Of a DNA stretch of 64,000 nt, positions 42,780 to 54,066 are shown piece after piece (the first letter of the stretch is position 1; each line of letters opens with the position of its first letter). The stretch lies in assembly GCF_964340395.1 (NCBI RefSeq), contig NC_135565.1, positions 12,827,742 to 12,891,741 on the forward strand. Reading direction: 5' to 3'. Under the pieces are notes generated by a model, which searched no databases, was not told the origin of the DNA, and was given only the letters and a program-made list of their open reading frames with translations. The stretch is from Glandiceps talaboti (taxonomy: Eukaryota > Hemichordata > Enteropneusta > Spengelidae). The position numbers and the translations under genes are program-made.

Positions 42780-43052
42780 GATAGGCAGTCACTGATTGGT
42801 GGTAGATGGTAGTTTTTTAGAAGGCAGTTATTGATTCGCTGATAAATATAAGTTTTCAGGAGGCTGTCATTTAAAATACAAATAGTAGTTTTTAAGGGGT
42901 ACTTGCTGATTGGCTAGTAGCTATCAGTTTCTTGGAAGTAGTCACTGATAGGCTGATAGTTATTGGTTCCTGGAAGGCAGTTATTGATGGGTTGATAAAT
43001 GTTAGTTTGAAGGCGGCAGGTACTGATTGGCTGGTAAATGTTTCCAGGAGGC

Positions 43053-43113
<61 letters not shown>

Positions 43114-44320
43114 CTTTGTAAATGTTGGTTTCCAGGAGACAGATACTGATTGGTTAATAAATGTTGGTTGCCAGGTGGCTGGTAAATGGTAGCTTCTAAT
43201 AAATAAAGACTGATTAACATGTAAATATATTCAAGGAACAGTTACTGATTTCAATATTAATTTTCCAGAATGATTTCTGATTGGTTGAACAATGTTAGAT
43301 TCAAGTAGGCAGGCACTTATTAGCATTTGATAGATATTATTCACAGGATCATGCAGTTTATGACTGGCTAATTAGTATTCAAAACCAGGAGGCAGTTTCT
43401 GATTGGCTGATAGATATTATTCACAGGATCATGCAGTTTATGACAGGATAATCAGTATTCATGACTCGAAGGCAGTTTCTGATTGGCTGATGTGAATTTC
43501 AAAATGGCAGTTCTGATTGACCTGGTGATGATTCAAAAGTAGTATTTTCAGTTCAAGGAGGTCGTTTGGCTGGTTGGCTCATAAAGTGTTCAAAAGGTTA
43601 CTGGTTGGCATTAGCATATTAGTTTTTCAAGACAGTATACTGATTGGCTAGTAAAAACAATTATGCATTTAGTTACTATCCGTGAAACTAGTATACATGA
43701 AAGGATTGTCCAGCATATTTAACTGAAAAAATGGGAAATTCACCCCAAATCACCATGAAGATTTCTGAAATATTCTCAGCCTGCGATCTTCCAATATCAT
43801 TTACCTACACTGCCTTGTAACCAGGTGCAGTGTTCCTGTGGACCAATCAATGCAAAGAGTTGGCCACGAAATACTAATAGTCAAATACTAACCAATCAAC
43901 TGATCTGCCTGTGTGAAAAGTGGAAATGATATAGAATTTAATGAAAAGTGATTGGTTGTTCTAAACTGATCTCTGATTGGGTGAAATGGTTTCACAGATT
44001 ATGAAAGGTAATAGGTGATTGGTTGTTGCAACTTGATCTTTGATTGGTTTAAATGATTATACAAATTATGAAAGGTAATTGATTGGTTATTGCAACATAA
44101 TCTCTGATTGGTTGAAATGATTGTACAGGTTATGAAATGTAATCGGTGATTGATAAGTACAACCAGAACCGTGATTGGTTTAAAATTATTTTACATGTTT
44201 TATGTTACATTGTCAAATGTTGCATATTTTTACCAAAAGAAGATCGCTGATTGGCTAATGCAGTCAGATTTGTGATTGGTCGAAATACATCTCAAGCTTT
44301 CTGTGATTGGGCAATGTAAA
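42780..44320. repeat. Degenerate minisatellite rich in GATTGG (inverted CCAAT boxes)
   Basis: More than 20 copies of TGATTGG within 1.5 kb, in units of about 50-80 bases such as GGCAGTTACTGATTGGCTGAT plus AAATGTTAGTTTCCAGGA. The full NF-Y-like decamer CTGATTGGCT occurs at 42906, 43023, 43399, 43479, 43640 and 44247. A (GATT)n microsatellite (43,057-43,111) appears to have grown from one unit. Confidence 0.8.
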
Positions 44321-44671
44321 ATTACATGATTATATTGGTGAAAGTTGTATAATTGGTGAGCATTTTAATATCTAAATATTTTTATGATACTATTGTATAA
44401 ACAAGATAACAACTCTGGTTATGTAAATAGGAAATTAACACATTTTACAATTTTTCACTGATACTCCTTCACTTACAGAAGTTCTTTTATGAGAACATTT
44501 TATCCTTCTTTCGGTGGTATTATTTCAATTCTGTGCTTTTCTTGTTATGTATTGGTATTTTATATTTGTAGTATTGTTTTGTTGTGTTATGATATGTAAT
44601 TAATAAAGGAGTAAGTTTATATTATAATTAATATATGTACCATTTCTAGTCATCAATGTATGTATACATGG

Positions 44672-44932
44672 ATGGATGGATGGATGGATCATAGACCCTC
44701 CACTCCACTGGGTGGAGGGTCTATGGATGGATGCGGATGTATGTATGTGTGTATGTATGTATGTTTGTATGTATGTATGTATGTATGTATGTCTGTCTGT
44801 ATGTATGTATGTATGTATGTATGTGTGTATATATGTATGTGTGTGTGTATGTATGTTTGTATGTATGTATGTATGTATGTATGTATGTATGTATGTATGT
44901 ATGTATGTATGTATGTGTGTGTGTGTGTCTGT
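44672..44932. repeat. GGAT/GTAT microsatellite interrupted by a perfect hairpin
   Basis: (GGAT)n at 44,672-44,690, a hairpin CATAGACCCTCCAC with loop TCCACTGG and complement at about 44,690-44,724, then (ATGG)n and a long (ATGT)n. Confidence 0.9.
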
Positions 44933-45491
44933 AAAATAGATAAACACAAGTACACTACATGTCACATAGTATCTGTGTATGAATCTATTGTTCCCATATA
45001 TATATATAAACATCACCATACCCAAACAGTTTGATTACTTGTGATTACTTTTGATAAAATGATAACTTTTTATATACAAACCACTTAGTGAATATAATAG
45101 TAACATTCTTTTTACGTATAAAGTTTTTTTTTTTTTTTATCAATCTGTTGAGATATCGACACCGAATTTGGCTGTTATTTCAAATATTTTTAGAATGACA
45201 ATGTTGTTTCATTAATAAAAAAAAAATGTCAATTTCTCTCACCCATAAAACTGTCAGAACGAGGATAAGGTAATTTATGGCGTTTTTGTTTACATAAACT
45301 TGTATTGTTTCTCGTGGCACTTGGGCAGGAAAAATGTTAATCAGAAATCCCTGTTTTCATTCATGCATTTAGATGGAATAACGCACATCTACAGTCACAC
45401 AGCTGTCTTTAACAATATTACCCAGTCAAACATCATCAACGACATTTAGTTTCATATAAGAATAGTTTTATTTCAAACAAAAAACATGTTT

Positions 45492-45642
45492 CCAAAGTGC
45501 TAGTCTGTAAATAAGGTACGCCGTGAGGGGGCGCCCTCACACATTGACCAATCCCTCTCATGAAAAGGGCGCAAGAGAAGTGCCTGAGAGGAGACCGTTG
45601 AGGGCGCAGCGACACGACGTAAGTTACAGTCTACCAAAGTGC
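45492..45642. mobile_element. MITE with 9-bp target duplication, copy 3
   Basis: The 133-bp element (45501-45633) begins TAGTCTGTAAATAAGGTACG and ends ACGACGTAAGTTACAGTCTA, with GGGCGCCCTCACAC inside. Perfect 9-bp flanks CCAAAGTGC lie at 45492-45500 and 45634-45642. Confidence 0.8.
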
Positions 45643-46221
45643 ATAACAATATAATCACAACGAGAAGTATACAAAGAATATGTAAAGTCCGTGCACCTCA
45701 AAAATAATATCAAATGGTCAAATAATGGGGTATTCGTGAAAAATGTTTCTTTTAATGAAAATTTTCTTGAAACATACGTAATGCAACTTTTTGACATGCC
45801 ATTCGAGACGACTCAAATTAAAAGTATCTACATTTTTTTTTATAAGGTCAAAGTAAGAATGTATTAACACTATATGGCAATGGTAATGTGTACAAACTAA
45901 GCTGTATTCTGTGATTCGTGGTAACAGTATTAAATAACCACGTACTTGATTATACAAAACACTTTTTTGATATCAGGTTCTATAAAACATGATTAATAAA
46001 ACAGGTCAACGTTTTTGTTAAGGTTTGAGAACCCAGGTAAAAAAATGATTTGGAAACGTGGTAACACTGGAAATAGTTTCCATATATTGTACCACACAAC
46101 AAATGCATCGACGTGCTATGTTGCCCTATTGGCAGTATGAGGTTTTGCCAATTCGTGAGGGCGCCCGACAAGACGTGTCTTAAAATCCTCTCTACCACAG
46201 TGCCAAGGGGAATTTGTTTGT

Positions 46222-46252
<31 letters not shown>

Positions 46253-46315
46253 CACACAGAGATAGACAGACAGACGCACGCACGCACGCACAGACACGTA
46301 CGTACATTTTTGTAC

Positions 46316-46346
<31 letters not shown>

Positions 46347-46483
46347 CATACATACATACATACATACATACATACATACATTCATACATACATTCATACA
46401 CACACACACATACATACATACATACATACATACATACATACATACACACACACACATACACACACACACACACATACATACAT

Positions 46484-46520
<37 letters not shown>

Positions 46521-46600
46521 TACATACATACATACATACATACATACATACATACATACATACATACATACATACATACAAACAAACAAACAAACAAACG
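46222..46600. repeat. CATA/CACA microsatellite cluster
   Basis: (CA)n, (TA)n, (CAGA), (CGCA) then long (CATA)n with (CA)n blocks and a terminal (CAAA)n. All reading frames over it are repeat artefacts. Confidence 0.95.
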
Positions 46601-46839
46601 CAAACATATTACAAACAAAACACAAGTCGGGAAAATGGGATTGATGCTTACAGATATATCTGCTCGCACAGTACGTCTTTCAGAATACTGTCAAGATCAT
46701 CTAGTGCATATAACTACTAAATGTCAGTTGTTTAAAGAGTCAAATAAATAAACAAAGACATGGTTGGACACTCACTTTGCGAAATACAGAGCTTGCTAAG
46801 AATATATAGGAAATACATATACTCTCCCCCCCCCCTCAC

Positions 46840-46870
<31 letters not shown>

Positions 46871-47064
46871 TTCATTACAATAAAAAACATTAAGAATATA
46901 ATTAAAATCCAGATCTTGCATCAAAATATAAATTTCGAACTAACATATATAAATTTAACAAGTCAAGTCTCAACACTGTTATTATAAAAAAAAACTAGTA
47001 GAAAGATACGTTAAACGTTCAAAGTTAAAGAATAAACCTGAGGAAAAAACTACGAACAAATCGG

Positions 47065-47160
47065 TCATTTTCTCTCTACTTTTACTTCTGGCTTCATGAC
47101 AACTTGTTTATCTTGTTTCGTTGTTTTGTCAACTTGATTCTGCTGGTGTTGTTGTTTCTC
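47065..47160 (-). CDS. Homeobox gene exon 3, residues 259-289 and stop
   Basis: The acceptor ttttcgtag precedes 47160. It encodes EKQQHQQNQVDKTTKQDKQV, VMKPEVKVERK, then TGA at 47065-47067. Short, but phase 0 joining and the sharp acceptor support it. Confidence 0.75.
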   Translation of the reverse strand, partial: EKQQHQQNQVDKTTKQDKQVVMKPEVKVERK

Positions 47161-50100
47161 CTACGAAAATAGACAACAATGATAACATAATGTTCATTTG
47201 TTGTATACTTTGACGAGCTCCAAAGAAATTCCGAAATGCTGGACCGATCAGGCGATTTGAATTTTTTGCCTGTCAAGGGTTTAATATTGTCCTTTTCTAA
47301 ATTGACATCTGGTGAGATTAAATACACAATGTATTACAATGTATCACAAAGTAACTAATTTGAATACTATTCAAATTAATATCACGTGCCACTTTTACCA
47401 ACAAGTATAACAATGTTGCGATTTAGGGTGGAGACTTTCTCACACATTACAAAAATGGCATGAAAGATACTTATAACTTTGTACAACGATTTTGAATATA
47501 GTCCTTAATATGATCAAAAAGTTATACTAAGTTCATAAAAATCATAAACACCGCTCGTCAGCTTGTCAATGAATGGTTTCGTAGCGTCGTTTCCATGCCT
47601 TCTGTTGGACAAAAAAAATGTAACACAACTTGTGTGGCCGATCGGTTGATAGACCGAAAAACTACCTACACGTTTGATACATTTTTACGTCAAATTGGTC
47701 CATTTTAATCCGTTTATTCCTACTGTATATAGACCCACAGTGGCTACTTGCTAACATTTTGACGTTATCTTTATAACTTTATGACACTTAATCTGGCGAA
47801 AGTTGACGCATGTTGAACGATAATAAATGCCGTGACGACATCGAACGTACAACCTACAGTACTAGTACTACAGGTATCAAATGGGGACCCACTCACGTCG
47901 ACCCTCGAATTCTGATTCGCAGCGGAGCGTCGAAGGCCCAATTTACACAAACTTGTGACATGATATATAAAACATGTTTTAAACTCGCTGATTATCGCCA
48001 TACTGTGTTTTGTCTATCATTCATATTACCAAGGCAAATCTCGTTCGCGTACACAACTTGCTTTTTGGGCCAGTGTTTGGTGAAAACAAATTTACTAATA
48101 TTTAAATATAAATGCAATTTTTGTAGTTATAAATGTGAAAAAAATTTACGGTTTCATTTCATTTCTTATATACTGCCCAGTGTTTGCTGAGGAAATGTAA
48201 TCAAATGGAGACATAAACATTAATTGAAATGTGGACGTAATACTAATTTTAGTACGTCCAAAAGTTCGACTGTACATTTATTTACATAAATGGAAGGAAT
48301 AATGACGCTGGCAAAAAATGCCAAAAAAGGAGAGTTTTATTAAAGTCTGTTAGAGCAGAAGTGATAGAGAATGATAAATTTTGACTTTCCATTATTGAGC
48401 CGGACCCTCTTTTTTGAAACTTTTTCGATTTCCCGTGAAATCTCGTGTCAGCTATGACATCAGACGACAAACACTATTAACAAGCAAAAAGAATACCGTT
48501 TTTTTTTTTTTTTTTACCTTGTGTCTTAGTTTCATTCGCTGATTTTGAAAGTAGTTCTTCACTTGTGTGTCTGTCAGGTCTAGTTGAACTGAAATCTTCC
48601 TCCGTTCATCTTTCAATAGATATTGCTTTTCTTTGAACTTTTGCTTCAGAATGTGAAGTTGTTCAGGGCTGAACTTCACTCGTTCTCTCCGTACACGAAC
48701 GGGTTGCTGCAGATCTGTTTGCACCATACAACAAGTGGATAAAGCCCTCCTGTCACTAGCACTACTGGTCGTTGAGGCTTTACTGGGTAGTGGTAGCGTT
48801 GTGGTGGTATTTGTTGGTAGTGGTTTTGCACTAACAACATTGTAGTAGGTATGCACCGTAGATACATCTGTGAACAAACAAAATGAAATGCAACCATTCC
48901 TATCAAAAACGATTGCCGCAATCGATAAGTGTATGGATAATGTATAAGCCGGTCTCAAAATGTTGTCATGCAAAGTTCCGAAATATTTGTTGGTGGTGGC
49001 ATGCGCTAATTCATGCATTCTAATTTCATAGACTTCATTTGTTGTCTACAGACACACATACACTCAAAACGGGGCCGCGCTAGGAGGTGATGTCATCATT
49101 TCTATTCTTAGAGTTTGGGGTTTTTTGATTGGTTATTGTCAGTCATGATCTGCAAGTCTCTAGTGACATTTCAGAAAAGTCGATTTTTGATTGGTTGATG
49201 ACAGTATTGAGTTTCCCACGTCTTAGGAGAAAGATTAAACCACAAAGCTTGGCAAACTATTCAAAAGGTGTAGATGCATTATTTATAGAGTCGTACTTTG
49301 CAAATGTCGAGGTTTTTTTTCATGACAAACTTACATTCCACAGAACACCGATACTGTATATAAGAAATACCCTCAACGAATGTACTTTACTGCGCAAACT
49401 GATGAGATCACTGTTGTTTCATTGAGAACTTTCCACGCGATGGACAATAATGAGAAATTCAATGATAATATTGTAAGATATTAGTCCGACTAGAAGCAAA
49501 ATAAAATATTGGAAATCATTTGGCAAAATTTTAAACTATTTGCGAAAGATTTGCACACAGGATTACTTTTTTGTTCGACCATCGACATGCGACACTTGAT
49601 TTTTGATGTGCACCAATGTAACGCAACACAACATGAGTCCACTAGAGACGAATGCACTCGATCCGCTTCGAATCCAGTGGAATCGAAAAAAGACAATATT
49701 CGATAACATTAGGGAGTCTTGCGACTTTAAAAACCCTTGCTTTGCAAAGTTTCTCGCTCATTCAAGTGTAACAGTTCCTTTCCTTTCGTTTCGTTTGCGA
49801 TTGACAATTACATAAGTTTGACTTCCGTGAAATATCCGTAAACGTGATGTTATTGTCGACATGTCTCGACAGGTGTCTCGGTGCAAACAGTTGCACGGAT
49901 AATGTATAACTATAATCGAATCTTGCACCGTTACAATTTTAGTGTCTGATTAGTGTCTAAAAAAATGCCCTTTAATTTTGAGATTTTCTTCCAACATTTT
50001 TGAGATTTTCTTTCAAAAATCATGGCTATAAAATTCACACAACCTCTTTGACAGTTCGTCAATGTCATACCTCGTGTACACACCTAGCTTAGCTAGCTCT

Positions 50101-51296
50101 GTTCAACATTGATCAGCAAAAGTCAGGTTCAATGTACAGTATTAAGTTAGAAATTTCTCAATTTGAAGAAACCTTACCTATACAGTTATTCAATCAAATA
50201 AATATCAACGCTTAGGAAAAAACTTTCAGCTTTAGAGAACTTTAGGAGGGACTCGCAGGTCCAAATTATAAATTATTATTAGTACAATATTCTGAGGTGG
50301 ACTCGACTTCGACTGTGTCGAACGAGCAAAGGTCAAACTTGATCATATAATTCAAAACATTTTTACTCGGTGCTTTTATCGCAACTTCCGAAGTAGATCT
50401 GCGTCAACATACCATCGAAAAGTATGATTTATCTTTTAAAAATGAAACCATGTTCACTTCAGTAATCTTCATTTGTCCTTTCAATTCCTATAATGATTAG
50501 ATTCGATTCACATTTTAGACAAGAACACTATATTTAACAATCGAGTTTCAGTGCTAGCGTGGGAACGAATGTTCGGGAACGTACGAATCTTAGCAAGCAT
50601 ACAGCAGGCGATCATGAAAACGCCCACCGAGAAACAAATATTATGTGTTTCTTTTTAGGCTACATGTAAACTCATTGCAACTCGTTTGGTTATAATTAAA
50701 AGTATTTTTGTAACTTGTTAATTATTCAAGTAATCACACTTTGACCAAAACGGGTTCTTTTAAGTCATCTTGAAATGAAAAACAGCCTTACGAACGATTA
50801 CATTCAGATTTTTGAAAAAGGGTGATTGTCTCAGTCATTTGCAGCTCGTGATTTTATGTTATTCTTACGTACCTTGCACGGAACTTTCACTTGGAACTGG
50901 AAACTTTTGTACATCTCTTGTTGTGTCCGGAATAAGTATTTTATTAGCAACGACTCGTGGTGCCGTAGAAACAGTGAACATGGGTTGGGTATAGCCTGGA
51001 GTAGGTGTAACTACGGGAAACTGTCGCCGTATGGTTAATATTTCACCGTGGCATCGTACGCATTGAGAATTTGGTTTCATTAGTAAATCGTCAATTCGGT
51101 AGCCCATTTTCTGCTTTTCGCAATAACACGGTGCCGCCAATGGTGGGCGATATGTTAACATCGCTGCATTTGATGAATTCACATCAAAAACCGGCCAAGT
51201 ATTCAACAGTGTGTAACTTGGGTATGTTACCTTCACGGCTGAAGTGGGTTGGTTGGAGGCAAAAACTGGATAGAAAGCTCCTTGCCTGCGATCCAT
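47065..51296 (-). CDS. Divergent homeobox transcription factor, Nanog/Ventx-like homeodomain, three exons
   Basis: Joining 51296-50873, 48867-48518 and 47160-47065 gives 289 residues with matching phases (1, then 0). The homeodomain is residues 200-259: Arg5, Phe8, Leu16, Phe20, Tyr25, Phe49, Gln50, Asn51 and Arg53 are all present, but position 48, almost always Trp, is Tyr, and position 52, usually Arg, is Gln. The recognition helix ends FQNQRMK, a word I associate with vertebrate Nanog; Met54 also fits Ventx/NK-type proteins. The N-terminal 199 residues are Thr/Pro/Val-rich with no motif I recognise; the C-terminal tail is Gln/Lys-rich. ATG 51296 has a strong context (AAACATGG) and an in-frame stop lies upstream. 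It should be a nuclear DNA-binding protein; orthology to Nanog is inference. Confidence 0.85.
47161..48517 (-). other. Homeobox gene intron 2
   Basis: No repeat or exon stands out. A 126-codon open frame on the plus strand (47,810-48,190) has no recognisable family and lies wholly in this intron. Confidence 0.5.
48518..48867 (-). CDS. Homeobox gene exon 2, residues 142-258, most of the homeodomain
   Basis: The acceptor ttgttcacag is just above 48867 and the donor aag/gtaaaa at 48517. A Ser/Thr-rich stretch leads to RVRRERVKFSPEQLHILKQK and TDTQVKNYFQNQRMKLRHK. The intron falls just before homeodomain position 60. Confidence 0.9.
48868..50872 (-). other. Homeobox gene intron 1
   Basis: Mostly unique sequence with no microsatellite or MITE that I can see, unlike the surrounding DNA. 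Two direct TTTTTGATTGGTT words near 49,122-49,198. No additional exon is recognised. Confidence 0.5.
50873..51296 (-). CDS. Homeobox gene exon 1, residues 1-142
   Basis: It starts at ATG 51296 (MDRRQGAFYPVFASNQPTS) and ends in phase 1 at donor gtacgtaag (50872 downward). Rich in Pro, Thr, Val and Tyr; it has CYCEKQKMGY and CVRCHGEIL, two Cys pairs that could be incidental. The frame is open further 5' (through LPWLGTFRDFDF) to an in-frame TAG, but without another ATG. Confidence 0.8.
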
Positions 51297-52337
51297 GTTT
51301 AGTCTGACGAAATCGAAGTCACGGAAAGTACCCAACCAAGGCAAGATACGTATACGATCGCAGCGAACTTTCCCTCCAAATAATTTGGCGTGTCGCCCAC
51401 AAATTCCATTGTCATATAACTTGGACTATTCCATTCTGATATCAACAGGTGGAACTTGGCATCATTGCTGAGTTACACACTTTTGTGAAAGGGAAATTAT
51501 TTCTACGATGGACATATATAACATATTTATCAAACATAAATACGTCGTCATTGTAATTTTATTAAAATAAAAGAGATTTGAATTCGCAAATTGTAAGTGC
51601 AAGCAGCCTGCACCCAGGTTCACCCCTTCCATTTTTTGGATTGTGGGGAAAATCCCGATGATGATGACATTTTTTTTGATTGACAGGCAAGTCAATTAAT
51701 TTGAGGTAAAATGTATCCAAATCGTGTAGCTAGTTCCTTTATTTTACATACATGCTCAACAAAACATTCCAACATTTTATAAATGCAGTTGTCACTCACG
51801 TCACCGTCATAACTAATCGATCGAGTTATAACAAAACAAGTTTAGCGCGTTTAAACTTTGATCAAAAAAGAACTTTTAGCAAATTGTAATGTACTAAACG
51901 ACACTTTCACTAAAAATCAGTGGCCATTCTTGATACGGCAACAGAGCTCTGTCTGTGGCATAACATACGTGTATTGACATGGTTTTATTTTTTCTGTTGC
52001 TTCGCAAGCGTGTTGACAATAATGATACGCGTGCCATTTCATTTTTGTTTTGCAACATTGTAGAAGAAAACAGACGTGTCTCGACATGTCTAGAGACGTA
52101 ATGGCGGCAAGACGTCCATTAAATCTAAATTGGTACAAATGGTTTGTATGAAATAAAGAAAAGGCTGGCGACATTAACAAAATGCTTACTTTGATCACGG
52201 GAGAGAACTATAGTTCGATCGCGATAAATTGATATTGATCAATATTGATTTATCAAACTTATCAGTGACGTGTATATATAGTGTTTTCAGAATTGCAGTA
52301 TAATTATAAAAAACATTGGCTGACATATAGACAGCTG

Positions 52338-52920
52338 GTTGGTTGGTTGGATGGATGGATGGATGGATGGATGGATGGATGGATGGATGGAGGGAGGGAG
52401 GGAGGGAGGGAGGGAGGGAGGGAGGGAGGGATGGATGGAGGGAGGGACGGATGGAGGGATGGAAGGATGGATGGATGGATGGATGGGGGGATGGATGGAT
52501 GGGGATGTAGGGAGGGATGGGTGGGTGGGTGGGTGGATGGGTGGGTGGGTGGGTGGGTTGGTGGATGGATGCAGTGGATGGATGGATGGGTGGGTGGATG
52601 GATAGATGGATGGAGGGAGGGAGGGATGGATGGATGGATGGATGGATGGATGAATGAAAGGATGGATGGATGGGTGGATGGATGGATGGGGGGATGGATG
52701 GATGGGGATGTAGGGAGGGATGTAGGGAGGGATGGGTGGGTGGGTGGATGGATGCAGTGGATGGATGGGTGGGTGGATGGATAGATGGATGGAGGGAGGG
52801 AGGGAGGGAGGGAGGGATGGATGGATGGATGGATGGATGGATGAATGAATAGATGAGAGGGTGGGTGGTTGTGTGGGTGGTGGGAGAGAGGGGAAGGGGT
52901 GGATGGGTGGGTGGGATAGA
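52338..52920. repeat. ATGG/GGGA/GGTG tetranucleotide minisatellite array
   Basis: (GGAT)n, (GGGA)n and (GGGT)n blocks with a higher-order repeat: GATGGATAGATGGATGGAGG recurs about 185 bases apart near 52,600 and 52,780. Followed by (CAGA)n at 52,972-52,996. All frames on both strands are open; this is not coding. Confidence 0.95.
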
Positions 52921-53680
52921 GGCACACAGGTACAAAGACAGACAGGCAATCATACATCCATACACACACAGGCAGACAGACAGACAGACAGACAGAGTGG
53001 CCTGCACATGTATGCCAGATTTCATCGCCATACGTCACTATGTACTCTACTAGTACTACTTAGATTGTCAATCCATCCATACACTCTGACAGAGGGCGCT
53101 GTTGCTGACCATGAAACGACTGAAACGTTACGATTTAAATGAGTCGCGTACTGATCTGTTGCTTTTTACACACAACTTTTATTTCGTGTTATTGTATTAG
53201 TATCCATGGCAATGGCATATGTTATGTTAGGGACGATCGCACAACGTCATCGTATTGTTCATAAGTTCTATCCTAATATCTGGTTTGAGTTCAGTCATTT
53301 GTAAGTGATTGTTATGAATACTGCGAGTGGCGTTTAATATGCAGAAAAAAATTACACCCCTAAAAACATATAAACTCACCTTTTAGGCTAAATACGGTAT
53401 TGAAATTACGACCGTCTAATGTTCACTTTAAAGTGGCACACGCTGAATTTATAAACTTTTTACTGGAGTGAAAATACTTACAAAAAATTTCATTTAAACT
53501 ATTTTAGTCTACCATCAATGTCAATACATGCTTTGTTAGAACAGTTGATTGCATAGTATAGAGTTCCTGTACTTTTGTTTGTACGTATAAGGAATTACGT
53601 CATTTGATCGGTTATAAAGGTTTGGGTTCAGTTACAGTACTTTTCCCCAAACCGAGTCAAAGCAATTAAATGAACTATCA

Positions 53681-54066
53681 AGATCAGTGAGACTGATCAT
53701 AAGGTTTCATGTTGAGATAGACATAATAAAGATAACACACAAACATCCCTTATACAGTGTCTGCTCTGTAGACACAATAAAGATAACACACAAACATCAC
53801 TTACATTGTGTGGGCTCTGTATTTAGTTAATGATATAAACAGTAACAGCATGCATACTACTACACAAGGTATAATCTGTTGTAGTTCAAACAAAATCCAT
53901 GGTCAGCAGCCAGTGAAAGTTGGTAGAATCTGTTTAAGTAGTATACATGCTGTTACTGTTTATATCATTAACTAAATACAGAGCCCACATGGTGTAAATG
54001 ATGTTTGTGTGTTATCTTTACGGTGTCTATCTCAACATGAAACCTTGTGATCACGCTCACTGATCT
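53681..54066. mobile_element. 386-bp foldback element
   Basis: It begins AGATCAGTGAGACTGATCAT and ends with the inverted ATCACGCTCACTGATCT. The arms of about 170 bases share GGTTTCATGTTGAGATAGAC, AAGATAACACACAAACATC and GGGCTCTGTATTTAGTTAAT in inverted copies. The left arm has an internal tandem duplication of about 60 bases, seen as two AATAAAGATAACACACAAAC. Confidence 0.75.

Larger units (their letters stand above)
40582..44607 (+). other. Probable liprin-beta 3' UTR and downstream flank
   Basis: AATAAA signals are at 43198-43203, 43202-43207 and 44602-44607; I cannot tell which is used, if any. The region has worn tandem repeats (ACTCATAAAG words at 40.95-41.1 kb; about 130-bp units with GGTATGTGCC at 41.44, 41.93 and 42.07 kb), an octamer cluster at 41.6 kb, the CTCF-like triplet and the inverted-CCAAT array. 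Confidence 0.4.
44933..47064. other. Intergenic region between liprin-beta and the homeobox gene
   Basis: Contains the third 9-bp TSD MITE (45.5 kb), a (CATA)n/(CA)n cluster (46.2-46.6 kb) and a C run with (CA/CG)n at about 46.83 kb. TTTATT at about 45,467 (minus-strand AATAAA) might be a distant poly(A) signal of the homeobox gene; I see no nearer one. Confidence 0.5.

Noticed and set aside
47810-48190. 126-codon plus-strand open frame
   Set aside because: Lies inside homeobox intron 2, no family resemblance, no splice or regulatory support.
51297-51344. Start of the homeobox protein further upstream (LPWLGTFRDFDF...)
   Set aside because: The frame is open but has no ATG before an in-frame TAG; ATG 51296 has a strong initiation context.
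52195-53038. Open frames up to 278 codons rich in [10 protein letters not shown] or GWMDGWMDG
   Set aside because: They come from the GGAT/GGGA tetranucleotide array, which stays open in every frame on both strands.
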